A stretch of DNA of 21,677 nt from a virus. The translations under genes were made by a program, and so were the position numbers. The number at the start of each line of letters is the position of its first letter. The stretch's first letter is position 1. The DNA is taken from positions 1-21,677 of the IMG/VR virus record IMGVR_UViG_3300020195_000180; one strand, given 5' to 3'. Below are positions 1 through 6,929 of this stretch, piece by piece. A model generated the notes under the pieces. The model was not told the origin of the DNA. It did no database searches and saw nothing but the letters and a program-made list of their open reading frames with translations.

Positions 1-409
1 CATAATAGACCGTTCCAACAGTGAGCCCGGTCGGCAGCGCCCCGGAGGTCGAGAGCACAATAGGGTCGCTCGCCACCATCCCGTGTGCGGTGCGGGTGAA
101 CACGGCCGGCGATGCGTTGGATATGGACGTGAGCGCCGCAACCTTGGACACAGTGGCCCAGATCAGCGTTGAATTGTCGAGCACGAAGATATTGGTCGAG
201 GTCGCGGCAAACACCGCAATGGAGCCGTCATTCTTGCGGGCATAGAAGAAGCCGCGACAGGCGCCCTGCAGCGCCCCGGTATAGGCGAGCAGCGCTGCCA
301 CAGGACCGTAGCCATCGCCGCGCGGGAACGCGTTGGTTATCGTGCGCGAGTGCTGCCCCTGATAGTCCGATACGTCGGGCTTCCATTCGGCAAAGGGCAG
401 GATCGGCAT
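1..409 (-). CDS. Tail-associated virion protein, partial (N-terminal 136 residues)
   Basis: The gene starts at 409 with ATG and is open at the left window edge, so the C-terminus is missing. The start overlaps the stop of the upstream adaptor gene by one base (TAATG), a strong sign of coupled translation. The protein begins MPILPFAEWKPDVSDY, an N-terminus I recognise from conserved proteins next to head-tail adaptors in short-tailed alphaproteobacterial phages. Residues 100-136 carry a module of the form SPAVFTRTAHG, then GALPTGLTVGTVYY, which recurs in many phage tail proteins and is also present in the 6930-8234 product. Likely a virion protein of the neck or tail; exact role unknown. Confidence 0.8.
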   Translation of the reverse strand, partial: MPILPFAEWKPDVSDYQGQHSRTITNAFPRGDGYGPVAALLAYTGALQGACRGFFYARKNDGSIAVFAATSTNIFVLDNSTLIWATVSKVAALTSISNASPAVFTRTAHGMVASDPIVLSTSGALPTGLTVGTVYY

Positions 410-1014
410 TATGGAGTCGCCCCCATGACCTTGATCGCCGCCGGGCCGTGGCTCTTGTTGCTGAGCCGGATAATCTCCTCGAACAGCTCGTCACGGCGCG
501 TCTTCCACACGCCTGCAATGTCAAAGAATCCGGCCAGCGCCTGCGCCTCCGCCAGCGTGCCAAACAGGTACAGGTCGGGATGTGCGGTCAGCAGCCAGTT
601 CGTCGTCGCCGCGTCCGACAGCGCCGGGACCTTCTGGAAATAGTAGAATTCCAACCCGGTATCGTCGACAGGGCGAACCTTGAGCGTGGTGCCTTCGATG
701 ATGAAATGCCGCGGAGTATCGGACGGCGTAGTCGGATAAGCGGCCTGCAAATAGGTAGGATGGACGTATTCCAGGCTGACGCGGGTGGAGCCCGTCCATG
801 TCACGCTCCGCCACATCAGGTAATCGGTTGGCAGCGTTGCCGAACCCGAGGACGGGGTGAGCGTGGTGCTGGTCTCCATCTGCCGCACGCGAAGCCGGCG
901 ATTGGCGCATGCCTCGAACAGCGTAATGAGGTCGGGGATCGTGGCCGTCAGGTCGGTACGCGCCAGCCATGTCTCAACCGCTGTCTGCAAGGTTGCGTAG
1001 GTCGAGATGGTCAT
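409..1014 (-). CDS. Phage head-tail adaptor protein
   Basis: This 201-residue protein fits the phage adaptor family (P22 gp4-like) that binds the portal ring and connects it to the tail. The N-terminal part is typical: TISTYATLQTAVETWLARTD, then a helix ending in EACANRRLRVRQME, then a hydrophobic region with LPTDYLMWRSV. Residues around 120-135 contain FYYFQKVPAL, also usual for this family. Start and stop both overlap neighbours by one base (TAATG on each side), so it is translated within a coupled chain of small virion genes. The length is normal for the family. Confidence 0.82.
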   Translation of the reverse strand: MTISTYATLQTAVETWLARTDLTATIPDLITLFEACANRRLRVRQMETSTTLTPSSGSATLPTDYLMWRSVTWTGSTRVSLEYVHPTYLQAAYPTTPSDTPRHFIIEGTTLKVRPVDDTGLEFYYFQKVPALSDAATTNWLLTAHPDLYLFGTLAEAQALAGFFDIAGVWKTRRDELFEEIIRLSNKSHGPAAIKVMGATP

Positions 1015-1310
1015 TACTTATCAATCCGCAGAAAGCGCCATTCGGGATCGTTCAGCTTCTTGCGTACGATCTTGTTGAACTCTTCGGAAAACAACCGAAT
1101 GCCGACATTGCCGCGCCGGTATTCCTCGGCGAGCCATTGTTCCAGGAAGATGTTGGGTATCTCCGCGATGGCGCGGCCCCAATCGCTGTGCTGGTCAAGC
1201 CCGGCAATGGCCTTGTTGTGTTCGATGATGGGCTCGACATCCTGGACGCGTTCGAACGTGATGCGCCGCTCACCTGGATCGCTGTGAACGCGAGTCTCGA
1301 TGACCGACAT
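1014..1310 (-). CDS. Conserved phage protein of the virion cluster
   Basis: A 98-residue, charged, mostly helical protein that starts MSVIETRVHSDPGERR and contains VQDVEPIIEHNKAIAG followed by IPNIFLEQWLAEEYRRGN and ending NDPEWRFLRIDK. I recognise this pattern from small proteins encoded near capsid and adaptor genes in other phages, where function is not established. The ATG overlaps the stop of the upstream gene by one base (TGATG), and its own stop overlaps the adaptor start. No signal peptide or membrane segment. Probably a minor structural or assembly protein. Confidence 0.75.
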   Translation of the reverse strand: MSVIETRVHSDPGERRITFERVQDVEPIIEHNKAIAGLDQHSDWGRAIAEIPNIFLEQWLAEEYRRGNVGIRLFSEEFNKIVRKKLNDPEWRFLRIDK

Positions 1311-1606
1311 CAGGTAAGCTCAGTGACGTTCAGCGAGCCGGCTGTTGCCGTAATCAGGCCAGCGCTAGAGGCCTGAATAGCGCCGATCTTCTGGCCCGGC
1401 GTGACGATGATGTACTCAACCCAGTTTGCCGGCAGGAATGGATCCGTCGTGGCGGCGGTCTGTGTGCCGTCCCCGACTTTGATATGGCAGGCGGAGTTGG
1501 CGACGACGCGGATCATATACGTCGTCACACCGAAGGCATTGCTGCTGGCCGAGGTGCCGGTATAGGCAACCTGCTGACAGGTCGAAAAGCGGGATGCGTC
1601 CTGCAT
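1310..1606 (-). CDS. Small virion-cluster protein, possible capsid decoration
   Basis: The 98-residue product starts MQDASRFSTCQQVAYTG and is rich in Thr, Ala and Ser with short beta-type segments; residues 36-66 include CHIKVGDGTQTAATTDPF then LPANWVEYIIVTPGQKI. Small all-beta proteins of this kind usually coat or decorate phage heads or tails, and this is inferred from composition and position, not from a proven homologue. Its ATG lies one base after the upstream stop, and its stop overlaps the next start. No membrane segment is present. Confidence 0.72.
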   Translation of the reverse strand: MQDASRFSTCQQVAYTGTSASSNAFGVTTYMIRVVANSACHIKVGDGTQTAATTDPFLPANWVEYIIVTPGQKIGAIQASSAGLITATAGSLNVTELT

Positions 1607-1607
1607 G

Positions 1608-1982
1608 TCAGCTCACCAGAATGTCGGCGTAATAGGTGACCGGCACAGTGCTCGATCCCGCGCCGTCCGAGATGAACTCGATGTTCTGGCCGGCGGTGAC
1701 GAGATTGGCTGCGGTCGGGATGACCTCGACGACATTGCCTGCGGTGCCGCCGGTCCCGGCCGTGGCCGTGGCTGTCCATGTCGGATGCGTGATCGCGGTT
1801 CCGGCGATCTTCGAGGTCAGCACGTTGGGCGCCGTGGTAACGGCCACATGCACGACGCAGCCGATAAGGACGATCTTGCCGCGCACCGGAGCGACGGCGA
1901 AGGAAGAACCTTCCGTGCTCTGGTCGATGTTGTGGGCATAGACGCGCTCGATATTGAGCGGTCGATTGATGGGAAGCGCCAT
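1608..1982 (-). CDS. Small virion-cluster protein of unknown function
   Basis: A 124-residue product beginning MALPINRPLNIERVYAHNID. The middle is rich in Val, Thr, Gly and Ala (a run around residues 68-85 contains TATATAGTGGTAGNVV), with no charged coiled coil and no membrane helix, which suits a beta-sheet surface protein. It sits between the glycosyltransferase gene (2 bases away) and another small beta-type protein. A role in head or tail decoration is inferred from the neighbourhood only. It could also be a fragment-length relative of a tail-fibre shaft protein. Confidence 0.7.
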   Translation of the reverse strand: MALPINRPLNIERVYAHNIDQSTEGSSFAVAPVRGKIVLIGCVVHVAVTTAPNVLTSKIAGTAITHPTWTATATAGTGGTAGNVVEVIPTAANLVTAGQNIEFISDGAGSSTVPVTYYADILVS

Positions 1983-1984
1983 TT

Positions 1985-2668
1985 CTATTTCTCCTTTGGG
2001 ACCAGCATGTCCGCGAAATTTGCCGTGAATTTTTTCGAGCCGACGTGGCCGAGGGTGATCGAAGGATCGAGCATGACCGGATAGCCAAGCGCGCGAACGT
2101 CCGCGAAGAACGCGATGTCCTCGCCGCGCGCCTCGCCATTCGGTTCATCAAACCGGAAGATTTTGGGAACGCGCTCGCCGGGCAACGCATCGAAGGTGAT
2201 CTTCGGAGCCTGATCCGCGAGCTTCTGGACTACCTCACGCGACACAATGGTGAAGCCAAGCCCGGCCCCATCTATCGGGATGCAGCCATACTCGTTGGCT
2301 TGCAGCCCCTCCCCGAGGTCGACGCTGACAAAGAATGTCGGCGGATCGCGCCGCGCTGTGTAGGTGGCGCAAACGCAATCCATTTTCGCGGAGAGGGCGA
2401 CGAATTTCAGGAAGTCCTCGCCCTTCCACACCATGTCGGAGTCGATCATGAACAGCCGGTTGCATGGGCTCTTGAGGAACCGATGCGCGGCCTTCGATCG
2501 TGAGTGAAAGACCGTGCTGCCGACGTTCATCTCGATATCCACGACAATCCCCCGCTGATGACAAACCGCCTGCGTTTCAAGCAGCGAGCGGGCCGTCTCA
2601 GGGGGGATGTCATGGAAAACCGGCATCGCGATCAGCACCGAAATGCCCGCGATGTCGACTGAGGACAT
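1985..2668 (-). CDS. Phage GT-A fold glycosyltransferase-like protein
   Basis: This 227-residue protein has the main marks of a GT-A glycosyltransferase. An N-terminal strand (ISVLIAMPVFHD) is followed by a DSD metal-binding motif at residues 76-78 (FMIDSDMVW). A GED motif at 182-184 is followed by a C-terminal His208 (SITLGHVG), which is a usual third metal or acceptor-site residue. There is no signal peptide or membrane anchor, so it acts in the cytoplasm. It sits among the virion genes, between the capsid gene and the adaptor genes, which suggests that it modifies a virion component. The acceptor and sugar donor cannot be read from sequence. No clear ribosome binding site precedes the ATG at 2668; coupling with the gene that ends at 2672 is likely. 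Confidence 0.75.
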   Translation of the reverse strand: MSSVDIAGISVLIAMPVFHDIPPETARSLLETQAVCHQRGIVVDIEMNVGSTVFHSRSKAAHRFLKSPCNRLFMIDSDMVWKGEDFLKFVALSAKMDCVCATYTARRDPPTFFVSVDLGEGLQANEYGCIPIDGAGLGFTIVSREVVQKLADQAPKITFDALPGERVPKIFRFDEPNGEARGEDIAFFADVRALGYPVMLDPSITLGHVGSKKFTANFADMLVPKEK

Positions 2669-2671
2669 ATA

Positions 2672-3226
2672 CTAGACGGTGGCCGAATACGGGGTTGTGG
2701 TCATGGCCGCAGTGTCGTGGCCGCGGACCTGCCAGAACCCCGACTTGGCGTCGGTGAACTCGTACAGAGACGAGATGCCGCCGCCGGTCGTGCCGCCGTT
2801 CAGCGTGAGCGTGTCGCTCGATGCCGTGTTGGTGAAGCCGATCACGACGCCGGCCGTGGTATTCAGGGACACGATGAGCCCCTGCATCACATCCACGGTG
2901 TTGGCGACCTTGATGGTGGACGCCGTGGTGGTCGCCGCCGCCTGCAGGATCAGCCGATAGACGGCCCCCGAGCCGGACGATGCCGGCAGGGTGACGGCTA
3001 TCGGGGCGGTATTGCTCAGCGTCACGGTACGATTGCCGTGCAGCGCCCGCGTTACCGCAAGCACAGTCGCGCCGGCCGTGACATTGACCACGCCCGACAG
3101 GCCAGAGAGCACATATTCTCCAGTCGCGTAGCCAGCCCGTGAGGTGGACGCGTCCTTGATCGGAATCTGGTCCGCCAGGCCGAAGTCGGTTGCGTCGGGT
3201 GAGTCGAAGTTGTCAGTCGTTCCCAT
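2672..3226 (-). CDS. Putative virion surface protein (beta-rich, Thr/Val/Ser-rich)
   Basis: A 184-residue protein starting MGTTDNFDSPDATDFGL. The remainder is a chain of short beta strands rich in Thr, Val, Ala and Gly: VVNVTAGATVLAVT, then TVTLSNTAPIAVTLP, then YRLILQAAATTTASTIKV, and a C-terminal FWQVRGHD. This style is common in capsid decoration proteins and tail-fibre pieces. It is the first gene after the major capsid gene and is separated from it by an intrinsic terminator. A GGAG ribosome binding site lies about 8 bases before the ATG. Its level may therefore depend on terminator read-through. Confidence 0.72.
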   Translation of the reverse strand: MGTTDNFDSPDATDFGLADQIPIKDASTSRAGYATGEYVLSGLSGVVNVTAGATVLAVTRALHGNRTVTLSNTAPIAVTLPASSGSGAVYRLILQAAATTTASTIKVANTVDVMQGLIVSLNTTAGVVIGFTNTASSDTLTLNGGTTGGGISSLYEFTDAKSGFWQVRGHDTAAMTTTPYSATV

Positions 3227-3241
3227 AAGGAATCTCCATTG

Positions 3242-3266
3242 AAAAAGGCCGCCCCAAAGAGCGGCC
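3242..3266 (-). terminator. Intrinsic terminator after the major capsid gene
   Basis: Read on the minus strand, the sequence has GGCCGC (3266-3261), an 8-base loop, GCGGCC (3252-3247), and then five T residues (3246-3242). A six-pair GC-only stem followed directly by a T tract is a textbook Rho-independent terminator. It stands between the capsid stop (3291) and the RBS of the next gene. It would reduce expression of the downstream genes relative to capsid unless RNA polymerase is modified. Confidence 0.85.
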
Positions 3267-3290
3267 CGATGAGTTGCGCTATGGGTTCAA

Positions 3291-4253
3291 TTAACTGGTC
3301 GTGTTATCGAAAACCCCACCCGATGCTTTCTCGTTGCGAGATTCGAGGCTATATTCCGACAACATCTGCCGGCGCTCCGAGTCGCCGGTCTTGGCGAGCG
3401 GGATCGAGACCATCTTGCGGCCCTTCATGTAGGCGACGGCCCACATGTCCATCTGCAGCACCAGCACGTCGCGGGAGCGAGTGAAGCGGTTGGCAACGAT
3501 CTTCAGCTCGCCGAAGTCGGAATCGTAGGCCGTGACCGACGCAACGATCTTCTTCGACTTGGTATCCTCCATGGCCGTGGCGCGGCCCTGGAAGGTCGAA
3601 AACACCTGCTTGTTGAAGCCGCCGGTCATGATCATCCCCGGCTTGCCACCCGAGGTCCAGATCGACTGGAGCACGGTCTTCAGCCGAGCCTCGGTGAACG
3701 CGATCTGCGTTCCGTCGGTGCGAGTGCCGGTGCCGTCCGCTGCGGACGGATCGGCAGCGCCGCCGGCCGTACCCTTGGAGGTGTTGGTCTTGATCCAGGA
3801 CAGCACCGAGGCGGTCTTGCGCGCGGTCGCCGCGGCGCCCGTGTTCTTGGCCTGGTTAGTGCCGCACAGGATCGCTTCCATGTCGCGCTTGAGTTCCAGG
3901 CCCTTGAGCATTTCCTGGTACGCGAGTTCATCATCGCGGCCGGCATGGTCGACCGCCTGCTGCGTGCCGGTGACGCGGGCCACCTTGTCGGAAATCTGGC
4001 AGATGTTGCCGAGACGGACGGTCGGGGTCGCCGCGTCCGTGGTAGCGTCGTCACCTTCGAGCACCGCATTGGTGGTGTCGACGGAGGCCAGCGCCTGGGT
4101 CTGCCATTCGTGGTTGACCGCTTTCGCCGTGGTGCGCTCGATGCCGCTCATGAACGGCGTGTCGGTCGGATCAATGCGAAAGATTTCATCGGACAGGTCT
4201 TCGCGGTTGCCGATGGCCTCATAGGTCGCAAAAGTGTTGGTCGGGAGAGCCAT
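3291..4253 (-). CDS. Major capsid protein, SU10-type (DUF5309-like)
   Basis: The 320-residue product matches what I know of the SU10-type major capsid family, an HK97-fold capsid protein. Recognisable parts are the N-terminal ALPTNTFATYEAIGNREDL with DPTDTPFMSGI, the WQTQALASVDTTNAVLEGDD strand, a helix with GLELKRDMEAILCGTNQAKN, and the C-terminal YSLESRNEKASGGV. It follows the scaffold gene by 12 bases, which is the usual order for procapsid assembly. AAGGA lies about 10 bases upstream of the ATG. The intrinsic terminator just after the stop fits a need for more capsid protein than downstream products. Length is normal for the family. Confidence 0.92.
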   Translation of the reverse strand: MALPTNTFATYEAIGNREDLSDEIFRIDPTDTPFMSGIERTTAKAVNHEWQTQALASVDTTNAVLEGDDATTDAATPTVRLGNICQISDKVARVTGTQQAVDHAGRDDELAYQEMLKGLELKRDMEAILCGTNQAKNTGAAATARKTASVLSWIKTNTSKGTAGGAADPSAADGTGTRTDGTQIAFTEARLKTVLQSIWTSGGKPGMIMTGGFNKQVFSTFQGRATAMEDTKSKKIVASVTAYDSDFGELKIVANRFTRSRDVLVLQMDMWAVAYMKGRKMVSIPLAKTGDSERRQMLSEYSLESRNEKASGGVFDNTTS

Positions 4254-4265
4254 TGTCGTTGGTCC

Positions 4266-5384
4266 TTATCGAGATGCAGCCCGTCGAGCGGCCCGGAGCG
4301 CTGCTGCGTCCTTCAGGCTGCCGCTTTGATCGAGCTTCTGTTGCAGGGCTTGGATTTGTGCGTCATTGCCCGCGCCTCGCGGCTGGGCGACGCCTGGACG
4401 CTGAGCGACCGGCGGCAACGGCTTGGCGGATGCGGCCTGCTTGGCCCGCTCCTGGGCCTCGCGGAATTTCACGCCATCGAGGATGAGTAGCTGCATGCGA
4501 TAGTCGCGCAGGCTGATCGAAGCCTGCCCGTTCCAAAGCTGCCCTAGTTCCTGATCGGTGAAGCCGTGATCCCGGAGTGCACCGATGGCGGACTCCTGGA
4601 GCTTTGCGGCCTTGGTCTTGTCTGCAAGATCAGGGACACGCTCAGCGAGCAATTCGTCCTGACGCTTGGCGAATTCGTGCCATTTCTGGCCGTATTCCTG
4701 CGTCTGGCGCTGCTGTGCGGCCTCAGCCTCCTGGCGAACAGCACCGATTTTCTTCTGCTGTGCGTCCCAGAGGGCGTAACGCGGCCAGTCCTCGCGGGCG
4801 AGGCGTTCAACGTCCGCCATCGTCCTGATGTCGGCAAACTCGCCCGACTGCTGATCGTACAAGGTTTGCAGCAAGGCCGGTAACGCGGCCTCGTATTTCT
4901 GCCGTGCCTGTGCCACCGCTTCGCGTTCGGCCGTAAGGGCCTTCTGCGAGTCGGCGGCGTCGTTTTGACTTCGGCGGATTTCCCGCTCCCGCTCCTGTTC
5001 GCGAGCCGCAACATATTCCTGCGTATCGCGAGGCAAGGAGTTGAAACGTTCCTTCGCTTCCTTTGTCCAAGACCTGGGCGGCTCGATGGCCGGCTGTGCA
5101 GCCGGTTCGGCTTCCCTCGTCTCGCCGGGGGCCTCAAGTTGAGGGTCGGCGCTGGCCTCTTGCGAGGCCAATTCCTGCGGCAGATCCAGAGCCGCGGCCT
5201 CGGGGGCGCGCTCCTGTCCTGCCGGTTGATCCTGGCGCTGCTTGCGCAGTTCGCTGCGTCGCGATGCGAGCGCGCGTCCCGCCTCACTGGGGGAAAGCGG
5301 GGTATTCTCTACCGCCGGGGTGGCAACGGGCTGGGCAACAGGAGCCGCAACCTCGCCGCCAGGGGCGTGGCCAATATCAGACAT
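4266..5384 (-). CDS. Capsid assembly scaffolding protein
   Basis: This 372-residue protein has the standard scaffold design. An N-terminal low-complexity region is rich in Pro, Ala and Glu (to about residue 105). A long charged coiled coil follows (about 115-255, many Arg, Glu and Gln), with WTKEAKERFNSLPRDTQEYV at its start. A second helical region follows, and then a basic Ala/Arg tail (AALRAARRAASR) that would contact the capsid protein. It lies directly upstream of the capsid gene. Two ATG codons are adjacent; I prefer the second (5384) because AAGGA is then 5 bases away rather than 2. The first ATG (5387) is the alternative. The stop of a small membrane-protein gene overlaps this start. 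Confidence 0.85.
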   Translation of the reverse strand: MSDIGHAPGGEVAAPVAQPVATPAVENTPLSPSEAGRALASRRSELRKQRQDQPAGQERAPEAAALDLPQELASQEASADPQLEAPGETREAEPAAQPAIEPPRSWTKEAKERFNSLPRDTQEYVAAREQEREREIRRSQNDAADSQKALTAEREAVAQARQKYEAALPALLQTLYDQQSGEFADIRTMADVERLAREDWPRYALWDAQQKKIGAVRQEAEAAQQRQTQEYGQKWHEFAKRQDELLAERVPDLADKTKAAKLQESAIGALRDHGFTDQELGQLWNGQASISLRDYRMQLLILDGVKFREAQERAKQAASAKPLPPVAQRPGVAQPRGAGNDAQIQALQQKLDQSGSLKDAAALRAARRAASR

Positions 5385-5535
5385 CATTTTCCTTTGGGTT
5401 TAGCGGCGTAAAATGGAGATGACCCCGGCCCACAACCGCGCAAAACATGCAGACTGCGATCAGCGCCCAAAGCCACTTAGGCGCCGAGCTATGCGAAAAG
5501 AACACGATAACAGGCATGGGCGCTAACGCGATCAC
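5377..5535 (-). CDS. Small hydrophobic protein, 52 residues
   Basis: A short frame fills the gap between the 5532-5807 gene and the scaffold gene. It starts with GTG at 5535, overlapping the upstream stop as GTGA, with GAGAAG just upstream. It ends with TGA at 5379-5377, overlapping the scaffold start. The product begins MIALAPMPVIVFFSHSSAPK and then has one clear membrane helix, WLWALIAVCMFCAVVG, followed by a short polar tail ending NPKENDV. An ATG at 5517 would give 46 residues. The overlapping start and stop favour a real gene, but no homologue is recognised and the N-terminal GTG is uncertain. A holin-like or other small membrane role is only a guess. Confidence 0.45.
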   Translation of the reverse strand: MIALAPMPVIVFFSHSSAPKWLWALIAVCMFCAVVGRGHLHFTPLNPKENDV

Positions 5536-5807
5536 TGGCGCTTCTCGCGCTCGATCAACTGGTCAAGCTCGGCCCGCGCAATCGCGCCGCCGCTCGCCAC
5601 CTTCGCCAGGTGGTCGCGCACCTTGCTGACCACGTGCACCGCCTGCCACAGCCGCTCCCGCGCATCCGTGTCGCGGGCATGCGTGAACCGCCACGCCTCG
5701 ATGTAACTCGCCTCCAGCGCGGACAGGCTTTCCTTCAGAAGCTCGTCGTTGAGCAGGGATTTCGCCCTGTCTCCCCGGACAATCGCCTCGTGAATCTTGT
5801 CGGTCAT
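5532..5807 (-). CDS. Conserved small helical phage protein
   Basis: A 91-residue, highly charged all-helical protein. It begins MTDKIHEAIVRGDRAKSLLN, has SALEASYIEAWRFTHARDTD in the middle, then ARERLWQAVHVVSKVRDHL, and ends AELDQLIEREKRQ. This arrangement is familiar from small proteins between the portal and scaffold genes of alphaproteobacterial short-tailed phages; function unknown to me. Its ATG overlaps the stop of the 5804-6583 gene by 4 bases (ATGA). The pattern of regular heptads suggests an oligomer, perhaps an assembly helper. Confidence 0.78.
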   Translation of the reverse strand: MTDKIHEAIVRGDRAKSLLNDELLKESLSALEASYIEAWRFTHARDTDARERLWQAVHVVSKVRDHLAKVASGGAIARAELDQLIEREKRQ

Positions 5808-6583
5808 GCACTCTCCAGCAGATGCGCTACCGCATCCTCGTCGTCCTGCATTGCCTGCCGGTACGCGTTGTGCTGCGCCATGCGCGAGCGCGCCGCGATG
5901 ATGTCCGGTCCCGACTGCTGCAGCGTGCCCATCACCCGATCGGCGCCGGCCATGGCCTGCATCGCGGCCTGCGCCTGCATCTGACGCACAAGGTCGGCGA
6001 AGGCCGCGTCCTGGGCCTCACGCCGGGCCAAGGCTTCGGCCTTGGCTTCCTCGCGGGCCAGGCGCTTCGCGTCCCGTTCGGCCTTCTCAGCGGCTTCCCT
6101 GGCCTTGTGCGCGGCCTTGCGCTTGCGGTCGCGTTCCTCGACGAGGTTGTGCCAGCGCCCGCGGGAGAAGTTCCCGCCGGACATGCTCGACCCGACCGAG
6201 CCGAGGTTGAAATCAATGCTGTACGAGGCGTCGATGCCCGTGACGGTGTAGGAGCCCGCCGAGGCAATGAGGCCGTAGCGGGCGGCTGCATCCTGCCCAG
6301 TCAGGGCGTAGGAGCCTGCCGAGGCCGTGAGCGTGGTCGTGAACGCCGCCGCCTGGCCGGTGAGCGTATAGGTGCCGACGCTGGCGGTGAGCGTGGTGGT
6401 GAACGCGGCGTCGATGCCGGTGAGCGTATAGCTGCCCGCCGAGGCGGCCAGGGTGGTGCGGAACGTCGCCGCCTGGCCGGTGACGGTGAACGAACCGGCT
6501 TCGGCCGTGAGGGTAGTGACGGTAACGCCAGTGCCGACTGCTACGCCAAGCGGCTCCTTGGCAAGTGCGTCAAAGCCGAGCAT
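5804..6583 (-). CDS. Repetitive virion protein with 20-residue beta repeats and a coiled coil
   Basis: The 259-residue product has two parts. Residues 24-123 are five tandem repeats of exactly 20 residues with the pattern TLTASAGSYTLTGQDAAFTT, alternating small and aromatic residues as in beta-solenoid or fibre shafts. After a Gly/Ser linker (SSMSGGNFSRGRWHN), residues 146-205 are a very charged coiled coil (AREAAEKAERDAKRLAREEA), then a helical tail. It probably belongs to the virion, linking a surface shaft to a helical bundle. It lies in a set of tail-type genes between portal and scaffold. The encoding DNA also repeats with a 60-base period. Confidence 0.7.
   Translation of the reverse strand: MLGFDALAKEPLGVAVGTGVTVTTLTAEAGSFTVTGQAATFRTTLAASAGSYTLTGIDAAFTTTLTASVGTYTLTGQAAAFTTTLTASAGSYALTGQDAAARYGLIASAGSYTVTGIDASYSIDFNLGSVGSSMSGGNFSRGRWHNLVEERDRKRKAAHKAREAAEKAERDAKRLAREEAKAEALARREAQDAAFADLVRQMQAQAAMQAMAGADRVMGTLQQSGPDIIAARSRMAQHNAYRQAMQDDEDAVAHLLESA
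6215..6514 (-). repeat. Five tandem 60-base coding repeats
   Basis: Each 60-base unit encodes 20 residues of the 5804-6583 protein. Conserved core positions are AGSYTLTG. The units differ mainly at residue 6 (Ala, Val or Glu) and at QAA versus IDA or QDA, in an alternating way (QAA, IDA, QAA, QDA, IDA), so pairs of units may have been copied together. The period keeps the reading frame, so the number of units can change without breaking the gene. Confidence 0.8.
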
Positions 6584-6584
6584 G

Positions 6585-6926
6585 TCACATCTTCGCTTTG
6601 ATGATCGCCTTCAACTGCACACCAGTCTTATTGCCGCCGACCACCAGCGTACCGTCGTTGATGGCGAGCACGACTGCCTTCAGCGCGCGCTCGTATTGGA
6701 TGGCGCGGTCATACATCGCGTCCAGTTGCGCCGCGGTCGGCCCGGCCGCCGGGGTGGCCGAGTTATGCGCCGCGACTATGTTGTTAAGGGTCGTCTGATC
6801 TGCGCCGCTCAGGTTCGGCGCGTAGATATCCGCGTTCGTGCCGCCGATGACAAAGCTGCCGACCTTGTTCGCCAGCCCTGCGCCGTGCAGTTCGTCGGGG
6901 AAGCTCGGCCCGATGGTCTTGGCCAT
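6585..6926 (-). CDS. Conserved tail-cluster protein of unknown function
   Basis: A 113-residue product starting MAKTIGPSFPDELHGAGLAN. It has a short beta-rich N-terminal part (GSFVIGGTNADIYA), a helical middle (LSGADQTTLNNIVAAHNSAT then AAQLDAMYDRAIQYERALKA) and a C-terminal hairpin LVVGGNKTG. AGGGG lies about 8 bases before the ATG. It sits just after the tail-fibre-like gene and 1 base before the repetitive protein. The order suggests a tail or fibre accessory protein, but no function is recognised. Confidence 0.7.
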   Translation of the reverse strand: MAKTIGPSFPDELHGAGLANKVGSFVIGGTNADIYAPNLSGADQTTLNNIVAAHNSATPAAGPTAAQLDAMYDRAIQYERALKAVVLAINDGTLVVGGNKTGVQLKAIIKAKM

Positions 6927-6929
6927 GGC

